Assembly (NCBI GenBank): GCA_002451015.1
Contig: DKBB01000297.1
Span: 1-8,157 of the forward strand
Source of the DNA: Acidobacteria bacterium UBA6911
GTDB taxonomy: Bacteria; Acidobacteriota; UBA6911
Direction: 5' to 3'
Length of the DNA: 8,157 nucleotides
A program made the position numbers and the translations under genes. Below, piece after piece: positions 1 through 6,112 of the stretch (positions are counted from its first letter, which is position 1; each line of letters starts with the position of its first letter). Below the pieces are notes generated by a model. The model saw only the letters and a list, made by a program, of their open reading frames with translations. It searched no databases and had not been told where the DNA came from.

Positions 1-1
1 A

Positions 2-622
2 TCCCTGGTGTTTTTTGCATGGACCATAATCCTGATTTACCTGCTGATCGAGCGCAGGTATCGCACCCGCATCATCGGAGTGTTTGTAACACCCCTGGCT
101 TTTTTGGCCATGGCTTATGCGTCGTTTTCACCCAGCGTCAGCAGCCGAATCCAGCCGCTGATGCCGGCTTTGAAAAGCAACTGGCTGATTGCCCATGTCA
201 TCGCTTGTTTTATCGGGTATGCGGCTTTCGCTGTCGCGTTCGGGATAGGCATCATGTATCTGTTGAAACGGCGCAGGAGGGGGGATGAAGGAGGTTTTCT
301 CGCAAGATTCCCCAAATTGGAAGTTCTGGATGACCTGAATCACCGGATGATCCTGTTCGGCTTCCTGTTTTTATCGGCCGGGATCATTACCGGCGCCGTC
401 TGGGCCAATTCCGCCTGGGGCAGGTACTGGGGCTGGGATCCCAAGGAGACCTGGTCGCTGATTACCTGGTTTATTTACGCCACCCTGCTGCACGCCAGGC
501 TGATGCACGGGTGGCACGGCAAACGCATCGCTTACCTTTCCATGATCGGTTTTGCTGCCGTTCTTTTCACCTATTTCGGAGTCAACCTTTTGCCGGGACT
601 CCACAGCTACGGATCTTTTTGA
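2..622 (+). CDS. ccsA: CcsA/CcsB-type cytochrome c biogenesis protein (haem export/ligation), 5'-truncated
   Basis: This is the C-terminal part of the haem-handling subunit of System II cytochrome c maturation. In that system CcsA works with ResB/CcsB to carry haem across the inner membrane and attach it to CXXCH apocytochromes. The reading frame is open to the left edge (S-L before the GTG at 8), so the true start lies outside the window and the GTG is probably internal. About six hydrophobic segments are visible. The diagnostic tryptophan-rich WWD motif reads WGRYWGWDPKETW, near residues 137-149 counted from position 2. It is flanked by the expected conserved histidines: IAHV in an upstream helix, HARL just after the motif, and LHSY near the C-terminus. 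The end, NLLPGLHSYGSF, is typical of the family. A maturation gene directly upstream of about 47 haem sites suggests a dedicated or co-regulated supply. Family assignment is firm; the symbol is given in the broad CcsA sense because naming varies (ccsA, ccsB, resC). Confidence 0.93.
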   Translation, partial: SLVFFAWTIILIYLLIERRYRTRIIGVFVTPLAFLAMAYASFSPSVSSRIQPLMPALKSNWLIAHVIACFIGYAAFAVAFGIGIMYLLKRRRRGDEGGFLARFPKLEVLDDLNHRMILFGFLFLSAGIITGAVWANSAWGRYWGWDPKETWSLITWFIYATLLHARLMHGWHGKRIAYLSMIGFAAVLFTYFGVNLLPGLHSYGSF

Positions 623-772
623 TGGCATAGCCCCGTTCCGGGCGGTGCTGCTACTCAAGCGGTTTGATGCCGGGGAAATCAGATGGTACATTGGATCCTG
701 GCAAAGCGGCATTGGCGTATGGATAGTGCCATGAAATCTTAGAGGTCAAGCCGTTTTCAGAAATACCCCCCG

Positions 773-796
773 TTACCGCATGGCACAATGCGGTAA
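773..796. repeat. Perfect 9-bp interrupted palindrome upstream of the lipoprotein gene
   Basis: The arms TTACCGCAT (773-781) and ATGCGGTAA (788-796) are exact reverse complements around a 6-nt spacer, GGCACA. The element ends 10 nt before the GGAG ribosome binding site (807-810) and 21 nt before the ATG at 818. It could be a dimeric regulator's operator or an RNA hairpin in the leader. The A/T-rich run after it (AAGTTATTTAT) also leaves room for a weak terminator or attenuator of ccsA transcription. The symmetry is directly visible; the role is not known. Confidence 0.6.
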
Positions 797-817
797 AGTT
801 ATTTATGGAGAAAGAAA

Positions 818-1573
818 ATGCGATTTTTGGGACTGATATTCTTTTTGCTGTTGGCTGGATGCCAGTCGAACCAGCAGCCGTCTTCCCAAATAGGGGAGAA
901 CAACCAGGCGCTTGCAGCGCACGGGGCGATGGATGGCACAGGTATCTCTGAGACTGCAAATATTCTGAAAGGCAAGGTTCTCGAAAGGATAGACGCCGAC
1001 CGCTATTCCTACCTGCGCCTTTCGGTAGAGTCGGGTGAAACCTGGGCAGCCGTGCTCCAGGCGGACGTTCAAGTCGGGGATGAGGTGACGATTCCGAACC
1101 CGATGCCCATGGACGGTTTTGAAAGCAAGACGCTGAACCGCAAATTCGAACGGATCATGTTTGGAGTCCTCGCGGAAAGTGAGGACACCCAAAGAATGAT
1201 CATGGATGCTCATTCAGCCGTTACCGAAGCGGTAGACATTGGGTCGATCCGGGTGGATAAAGCATCCGGACCCGGCGGGCGAACGATTTTGGAGATTTTC
1301 GCCGAAAAGAATGACTTGAAAGACCGGAAGGTGGCCGTAAGAGGCAAAGTGACCAAGGTGAACGCAAACATTCTGGGCAAAACCTGGATTCACATTCAGG
1401 ACGGTACCGGCGATTCTCAGTCCAAAACCAACGACCTGGTCGTCACGTCGCAGGATAGCCCTGCTGTTGGCGATACAATACTGGTCGAAGGCGTCCTCCG
1501 AACGGACAAAAACTACGGCATGGGGTACGTCTTCCCCGTCGTCATCGAGGATGCTAAAGTCACGAAACAGTAA
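818..1573 (+). CDS. NrfJ-like / OB-fold lipoprotein
   Basis: This is a 251-residue predicted lipoprotein. The N-terminus is a short positive and hydrophobic signal with a lipobox (LAGC, residues 12-15); Cys15 would be lipidated. Gln at +2 fits outer-membrane sorting by the usual +2 rule. Residues about 50-117 resemble the domain of NrfJ-related proteins: a G-K-V-L-E opening, Y-S-Y-L-R, W-A-A-V, V-G-D-E-V, then P-M-P-M and S-K-T-L-N-R. Residues about 156-248 form a second, OB-fold-like unit, with V-A-V-R-G-K-V, W-I-H-I-Q-D-G-T-G and V-G-D-T-I-L-V-E-G-V-L. The start at 818 has GGAG seven nt upstream. It sits 37 nt before the NapC/NirT-like gene and is probably co-transcribed with it. Lipoproteins of this type often lie beside cytochrome genes, which suggests help in assembly or a structural role at the envelope. 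The biochemical function is unknown; no catalytic or haem motif is present. Confidence 0.85.
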   Translation: MRFLGLIFFLLLAGCQSNQQPSSQIGENNQALAAHGAMDGTGISETANILKGKVLERIDADRYSYLRLSVESGETWAAVLQADVQVGDEVTIPNPMPMDGFESKTLNRKFERIMFGVLAESEDTQRMIMDAHSAVTEAVDIGSIRVDKASGPGGRTILEIFAEKNDLKDRKVAVRGKVTKVNANILGKTWIHIQDGTGDSQSKTNDLVVTSQDSPAVGDTILVEGVLRTDKNYGMGYVFPVVIEDAKVTKQ

Positions 1574-1610
1574 ATCCGTTATCCGGATTGCCTTTGGGCG
1601 GAGTCTTACC

Positions 1611-3059
1611 ATGTGGCGTTTGTACAGGCTTTTTGTCGGAATCATCACCTGCCACCCGGTATCCAAGATAGGCGGCTATGTCGTCACCTTCGGAACCATC
1701 TCGGGCATTATTTACATAGTGGGAACCCTCCTGTACCATGTGGAAAGCCCTTACATAGGGATCATTTTCGTGGCAGTGGTGCCGCCGACTTTTTTCGGGG
1801 GGCTTCTGCTCATTCCGGTAGGTATTTACCTCAAATTCAGGAAGCAGCGGCTTGAAGACCCCGATCTGGTGGGGAAACCGCTGGGAAGAATCCTGCAGAA
1901 CCTTTCCGGCGAAGAAGACGTCCGGAACAGGATTATCATTTTCGTCCTTTTCACCGCCGTCAACGTGGCGCTTACCATCGTGATCTTTGTCGGCAGCCTC
2001 GAGTTCATGGATTCTGCCGCCTTCTGCGGCCGCCTTTGCCACTCGGTGATGGCCCCTGAGTATGCCGCATACCAACGCTCCCCGCACGCACGCGTCGGGT
2101 GCGTCGATTGCCACATAGGTCCCGGCGCCTCCTGGTTTGTGCAATCCAAAATCTCGGGACTGCGCCAGGTGTATGCCGTCATGGCGGAGAGCTACAGTCG
2201 GCCGATCCCGACCCCGATCGAGCATTTGCGCCCGGCGCGCGATACCTGCGAAGAGTGCCACTGGCCTGAAAAATTTCACAGCGACAAACTCAAGATCATC
2301 ACCCACTACGCCGACGACCGCAACAACACCAAGATTTACACGGCCATTCTTCTGAAGGTCGGCGGCCCTGAAGCGGAGGGGAATCGCGGGGGTGGTATCC
2401 ATTGGCACGTGAGCAGCGGAAACCGCGTGACCTACCTTTCCGAGAAGGGCGAACGGATGGATATCCCCTGGGTGCAGCTGGAAAGGGACGGCCAGATGCC
2501 TGTCGAGTACCGATTCACGGGAAGCGACCTGTCCGACGCCGAGATTGCTTCAGCGCCCAAACGGACCATGGACTGCGTGGACTGCCACAACCGGCCGACC
2601 CATATCTACAGCACTCCTGATCGCGAACTGGAGACAATGTTCCGCCGATGGCCTGAACTGCTGACGATCCCCTATCTGAAGAAGGCGGCAAGCGAAGTTT
2701 TAAAGAAGCAGTTCGATGAGGCGGCAATCGCACGCGGGGAGGTGGGCGCGGCACTGACGGCATGGTATGAAAGCCGCCCGGATGAGAATCCCGATCCGGC
2801 CTTGTTGGAGCAGGCGGCGGAACAGGTTCAGGAGATTTACAGAGAGAACATCTGGCCGGATATGAATATCGCATGGGGCACCTATCCCAACCATATCGGC
2901 CACACGGACAGCCCGGGATGCCTTCGTTGCCACGGAAACAACCATATAACGGCGGCGGGCACTCCAGTGGACTCGGATTGCCGTATGTGCCACACCATCC
3001 TCGCTCTCGAGGAAGAAAACCCTCCGCTGTTCGAATATATGGTGCACAAGGAAAAATAA
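1611..3059 (+). CDS. NapC/NirT-family multihaem membrane cytochrome c (quinol dehydrogenase), ImcH-like architecture
   Basis: This 482-residue inner-membrane cytochrome is expected to oxidise quinol and pass electrons to periplasmic carriers. Three N-terminal hydrophobic helices (about residues 23-44, 49-74 and 107-130) precede a periplasmic haem domain. Haem sites are C139-X3-CH144 (CGRLCHSVM, a 3-residue spacer), then CXXCH at 164, 213, 322, 437 and 457, six in all. The NapC/NirT signature is visible: CHxxM at the first haem, SPHARVGCVDCHIGPG, K-I-S-G-L-R-Q, and RPARDTCEECHWPEKF. Three helices plus a longer haem tail differ from NapC or NrfH (one helix, four haems) and recall the Geobacter inner-membrane cytochrome ImcH; this comparison is from memory and not aligned. 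The frame is open back to 1467, inside the preceding gene. ATG 1611 is chosen because GCGGAG lies seven nt upstream and the coding overlap disappears. It is the probable entry point of electrons into the cytochromes encoded downstream. Confidence 0.9.
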   Translation: MWRLYRLFVGIITCHPVSKIGGYVVTFGTISGIIYIVGTLLYHVESPYIGIIFVAVVPPTFFGGLLLIPVGIYLKFRKQRLEDPDLVGKPLGRILQNLSGEEDVRNRIIIFVLFTAVNVALTIVIFVGSLEFMDSAAFCGRLCHSVMAPEYAAYQRSPHARVGCVDCHIGPGASWFVQSKISGLRQVYAVMAESYSRPIPTPIEHLRPARDTCEECHWPEKFHSDKLKIITHYADDRNNTKIYTAILLKVGGPEAEGNRGGGIHWHVSSGNRVTYLSEKGERMDIPWVQLERDGQMPVEYRFTGSDLSDAEIASAPKRTMDCVDCHNRPTHIYSTPDRELETMFRRWPELLTIPYLKKAASEVLKKQFDEAAIARGEVGAALTAWYESRPDENPDPALLEQAAEQVQEIYRENIWPDMNIAWGTYPNHIGHTDSPGCLRCHGNNHITAAGTPVDSDCRMCHTILALEEENPPLFEYMVHKEK

Positions 3060-3171
3060 TCGGCGTCAAGGCTGAGAGGACTGTGCCGCTTTTCGCCTTT
3101 CTGATCGACTCTACGGTTGCCCTGTGTTACAAATCGGCTGGAAGCACCATGAGGGTGACAGGATTTCATAA

Positions 3172-4488
3172 ATGCTCGGACGCATATTAAAAGCAATCCT
3201 CGTATCGTGCGCTCTGCTTTGCATAGCGGTCTATGCGGTGACAGTCGAAGCTGCCAAAGAGGAACCCCATTCAGATCCCTTCCGGAGCTGTGTGTCGACC
3301 GAGTGTCACGCGCCGATAGTAGATCACAAATACCTCCACGGTCCGCTTGTGATAGGTCAGTGCACCGTTTGCCATGCGCCGATTCCCGGCTCCGAACACA
3401 AGTTTCGTGTCCTGCAGGAGGACGCTGCTTTGTGCCGGAACTGCCACAGGCCGTTGGAGACGGAAGCCTTCCAGCACGATCCGGTTGCGGAGGGTAAATG
3501 CCTGGAATGCCACGACCCGCACGGCTCCGCCGCAAGCTCCCAGATCCGCATAAGCCCGGTCGCCGGACTGTGCGACGAATGTCACGATCCGGTCGCAACA
3601 AATAAATATATCCATGATCCGGTCGCACAAGGGGAATGCCTGGGCTGTCACCCGGCGCATGGAAGCAAAGAGCCAAAGCTTCTGAATGCTTCCGGAAGAA
3701 CTCTCTGCTTCGAGTGTCACGACGAAATGGATCCTGCCGCGAACGGGGGCCGGAAAATCCATCCGGAAAAAGCGGATTGTGCCGACTGCCACTGGCCGCA
3801 CAATTCCGGTTACGCTAATCTGCTTACAAAACCGCCCCTTGAACTCTGTTTCGGCTGCCACGAAGATCTCAAGAAGGCGATGGAGCTGGATGAGGTCAGA
3901 CACGAAGCTGTATTTGAGGGCTTGGGCTGCAGTGAATGCCACCGGGCGCACACCTCAACGTTTGCTCCCCTGTTGCGCGAACCGCCTGGAGATCTCTGCT
4001 ATACATGTCATGATGAATTGAAAGCCCGCGTGAATGCAGCCCGATTCAGGCATCGGCCTGTGGAAGACAATAGCTGCAGCGCCTGCCACCAACCCCACAG
4101 CTCCATGCACGCAAAGCGGTTGCTCGCTGAGTCGCCGTCCGGCAGATACTCGCCCTATGATCCCGCAAGATACGCTTTATGCTTTTCATGTCACGATGAG
4201 GCAATTGCCGGGGAACGCTATTCTGAAATATACACCGATTTTCGCAACGGGGCCCTCAACCTCCACTACCTGCACGTCAACAAGGAGGACCATGGAAGGA
4301 CCTGCCTTACCTGCCACGACGGGCATGTGAGCAACCAGCCCAGACTGATACGGAACGAGGTGCAATACGGGAGTTGGAGGATTACGATCCGCTTTACCAA
4401 GACGGAAACGGGCGGGAACTGCTCCTCCGGATGCCACGAGGAGTATTCTTATGACCGCGTTAACCCGGTTCAGCTCAATGCCCAATGA
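3172..4488 (+). CDS. Secreted doubled-CXXCH multihaem cytochrome c, 15 candidate haem sites
   Basis: This is a 438-residue exported cytochrome. The N-terminal signal peptide (residues 1 to about 28, M-L-G-R-I-L-K then a hydrophobic run ending VEA-A) directs it to the periplasm. Thirteen CXXCH motifs start at residues 64, 88, 110, 134, 156, 179, 203, 226, 253, 276, 302, 337 and 378. They are flanked by a CX4CH (C40 to H46) and a C-terminal CX3CH (C417 to H422). Most fall in repeats of the doubled-CXXCH type: L-C-x-x-C-H, a spacer with a conserved His (H-D-P-V, R-H-R-P-V), then C-x-x-C-H-x-P/A-H-x-S. The spacer and trailing His residues are plausible distal ligands for bis-His haems. AGGA lies eight nt before the ATG. 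No catalytic domain is seen, so electron storage or relay is the likely job. The gene follows the NapC/NirT-like gene by 112 nt and is related to the next gene, most clearly over the last 110 residues. Confidence 0.92.
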   Translation: MLGRILKAILVSCALLCIAVYAVTVEAAKEEPHSDPFRSCVSTECHAPIVDHKYLHGPLVIGQCTVCHAPIPGSEHKFRVLQEDAALCRNCHRPLETEAFQHDPVAEGKCLECHDPHGSAASSQIRISPVAGLCDECHDPVATNKYIHDPVAQGECLGCHPAHGSKEPKLLNASGRTLCFECHDEMDPAANGGRKIHPEKADCADCHWPHNSGYANLLTKPPLELCFGCHEDLKKAMELDEVRHEAVFEGLGCSECHRAHTSTFAPLLREPPGDLCYTCHDELKARVNAARFRHRPVEDNSCSACHQPHSSMHAKRLLAESPSGRYSPYDPARYALCFSCHDEAIAGERYSEIYTDFRNGALNLHYLHVNKEDHGRTCLTCHDGHVSNQPRLIRNEVQYGSWRITIRFTKTETGGNCSSGCHEEYSYDRVNPVQLNAQ

Positions 4489-4505
4489 CCGCATTATCCC
4501 GCCAG

Positions 4506-4547
4506 CCGCATCCCTGCAGTCTGCTTCGGTCCAATTCCGGGATGCGG
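4506..4547. repeat. 9-bp inverted repeat (stem-loop) just downstream of the first cytochrome gene
   Basis: Arms CCGCATCCC (4506-4514) and GGGATGCGG (4539-4547) are perfect reverse complements around a 24-nt loop, starting 18 nt after the stop codon at 4488. A GC-rich stem here fits a transcript-end or mRNA-stability element. No T-run follows (the next bases are G/A-rich), so it is not a standard intrinsic terminator. Confidence 0.5.
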
Positions 4548-4673
4548 GAGAAGAAGAGGGAAAAGTGTCAGCGCTCCTTATTTGCCTTGTAGCCCTTTCG
4601 TGCGCCCCCGCATGAATATGGATTGAAAATGGACCATTAGTATGCGCAGAGTTTGCTTTCATGGTTGGAAAGA

Positions 4674-4701
4674 TTAAAATAAAGCTCGTATGTCGTATAA
4701 T
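4674..4701 (+). promoter_or_regulatory. Possible sigma70-type promoter for the second cytochrome gene
   Basis: A perfect -10 hexamer, TATAAT (4696-4701), lies 16 bp after a weak -35-like TTAAAA (4674-4679). This is in the locally A/T-rich part of the 292-bp gap between the first two secreted cytochrome genes. The predicted start of transcription would leave a leader of roughly 70 nt before the ATG at 4781. The gap length supports a separate transcription start here, but the -35 box is poor and this is only a motif match. Confidence 0.35.
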
Positions 4702-4780
4702 GAGCAGCATGTGTTTCGCTGACTGGAAGGATAATATTCCACGTGTTTTTATGTAAAAGATTCGACGGGACATACGGATC

Positions 4781-6112
4781 ATGCCAGAAATAGAGTTTCA
4801 CAAATACGGGTCCGGGATTTTCAGACCGTCCGGCTCCGGAATGGATTCTGAAATCCTGCGATGGCCGCAAAAGATCCGTCGCAGCATCCGGGCACTGGTT
4901 GGAGCATTCTTGTGCGCCTTGCTCCTGGGCGGATGGGAAACGACGTCCCTTATGGGACAGGATGACTTGGCGTCGCCCGGGGAACCCGCAATCAGCCTTC
5001 ACGAACCGCTGGCCGGCCAGTCATGCAACGAATGCCACAAGGAGTCTGTTTCGCTTAACGGGCGGTGCCTGATGGCCAGGGATCAGATGTGCGTTCTATG
5101 CCATGAAATTCCGGAAGCCGGGGGGAAAGCCGTCCTGGCGGATCCTTCGGCTTCGCTCTGCTTCAAGTGCCACGCGGAAGAGGCATTCAAGGGAGATTTT
5201 GTCCACGGACCTTTCGCCGCCGGATCCTGCCTTACCTGCCATTCGCCCCATGGAGCCGATGATTCCGCGATGGTCCGGATCGCGGGCCGGCAGTTGTGCC
5301 TGACCTGCCATGAAGATATGGAAGCAGCCCTTGTGAAAGCGAGGTTCCGACACAGGGCTATGGCAAACGGATGCAACGATTGCCATTCGCCCCATGCGTC
5401 GGACCAGCGATACCAGCTCACCAAGCCCGCTCTCGATGTCTGTACCGAATGCCATGAAGACATCTTCGACGTCACGGAAAAGGCGGTGGTAACCCATTCC
5501 CCGGTCAAGGAAGACTCCGCCTGCCTGAATTGCCATGACCCACACATGGCCGAAAACGATCAGCTGCTCCCGGGAGAGGATATGGCCATTTGTCTGGGAT
5601 GCCACAATGAGCCAATCAAAGCGGATCGATATGAACTGCCTCCCATGGAACCGATCCTGGCAGCAAATCCCAGGCACCACGGCCCCATTCAATTCAGGGT
5701 GTGTTCCGAGTGCCACAATCCTCATGGTTCCAATTATTTCCGGTTGCTGACGGACGCCTACCCTGCGAGACTTTACTCCCCCTTTTTTGAGTCGAATTAC
5801 GCCCTGTGTTTCCGCTGTCACGAACCGAAACTGGCCGAGGAGGAACAATCCGAATCCGCGACCGGATTCCGTGACGGCGGCAACAATCTTCATTTCGTTC
5901 ATGTCAACAAGACTTCGATGGGAAGAACCTGCCGGCTATGCCATGATGCGCACGCTAGCTCCCAGCCCAAACACATGCGGGAATCCGTGCCGTTCGGAAC
6001 GTGGGATCTTCCGGTAAAATTCAATAAAACCGAGAATGGAGGCAGTTGTGAGCCCGGTTGTCATGCGGCACAGAGTTACGACCGTCTGGCGGCACAGTCC
6101 GGCCGTCCGTAG
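4781..6112 (+). CDS. Secreted doubled-CXXCH multihaem cytochrome c, 13 candidate haem sites
   Basis: This is a 443-residue exported multihaem cytochrome. A hydrophobic segment at about residues 38-50 after a basic stretch (K-I-R-R-S-I-R) acts as signal peptide or membrane anchor; the cleavage site is unclear. Twelve CXXCH motifs start at residues 82, 104, 127, 150, 173, 198, 221, 248, 271, 308, 343 and 384, and a CX3CH (CEPGCH) ends the protein at 423-428. The pairs follow the doubled-CXXCH pattern with C-H-x-P-H after the second site. The last 110 residues closely match the preceding cytochrome (Y-A-L-C-F-x-C-H, L-H-x-x-H-V-N-K, G-R-T-C, then N/T-K-T-E-x-G-G and Y-D-R), so the two are paralogues. 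The first ATG at 4781 has only a weak GGGA about ten nt upstream. ATG 4841 would give a shorter, more ordinary signal sequence but has no better ribosome site, so the start is uncertain. The 3' end overlaps the next gene. Confidence 0.9.
   Translation: MPEIEFHKYGSGIFRPSGSGMDSEILRWPQKIRRSIRALVGAFLCALLLGGWETTSLMGQDDLASPGEPAISLHEPLAGQSCNECHKESVSLNGRCLMARDQMCVLCHEIPEAGGKAVLADPSASLCFKCHAEEAFKGDFVHGPFAAGSCLTCHSPHGADDSAMVRIAGRQLCLTCHEDMEAALVKARFRHRAMANGCNDCHSPHASDQRYQLTKPALDVCTECHEDIFDVTEKAVVTHSPVKEDSACLNCHDPHMAENDQLLPGEDMAICLGCHNEPIKADRYELPPMEPILAANPRHHGPIQFRVCSECHNPHGSNYFRLLTDAYPARLYSPFFESNYALCFRCHEPKLAEEEQSESATGFRDGGNNLHFVHVNKTSMGRTCRLCHDAHASSQPKHMRESVPFGTWDLPVKFNKTENGGSCEPGCHAAQSYDRLAAQSGRP
6038..6042 (+). 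promoter_or_regulatory. Ribosome binding site GGAGG for the third cytochrome gene, inside the upstream coding region
   Basis: A full GGAGG lies five nt before a GTG at 6048, in frame with the third cytochrome gene. Other possible starts in that frame (ATG 6036, 6063, 6135) have no comparable site. It lies within the last part of the preceding cytochrome, in the codons for its N-G-G-S stretch, so translation of the two genes is probably coupled. Confidence 0.6.

Noticed and set aside
632..642. CCCG/CGGG hairpin after ccsA as a terminator
   Set aside because: Only a 4-bp stem with a 3-nt loop and no T-run after it.
781..796. TGGCAC as a sigma54 -24 element
   Set aside because: No GC-containing -12 element lies at the required distance; the bases are better explained as part of the palindrome.
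1467..1610. Longer start for the NapC/NirT-like protein inside the lipoprotein gene
   Set aside because: The extension would overlap the upstream coding region by over 100 nt, is hydrophilic and compositionally unlike the protein, and ATG 1611 has a good ribosome site.
1560..2408. Long - strand ORF opposite the NapC/NirT-like gene
   Set aside because: Composition is that of the antisense of a GC-rich gene and it lacks recognisable domains; the + strand product is a clear cytochrome.
3061..3100. CGGC/GCCG pairing before CTTTT as a terminator of the NapC/NirT-like gene
   Set aside because: Four-base stem with a loop of about 20 nt; too weak to call.
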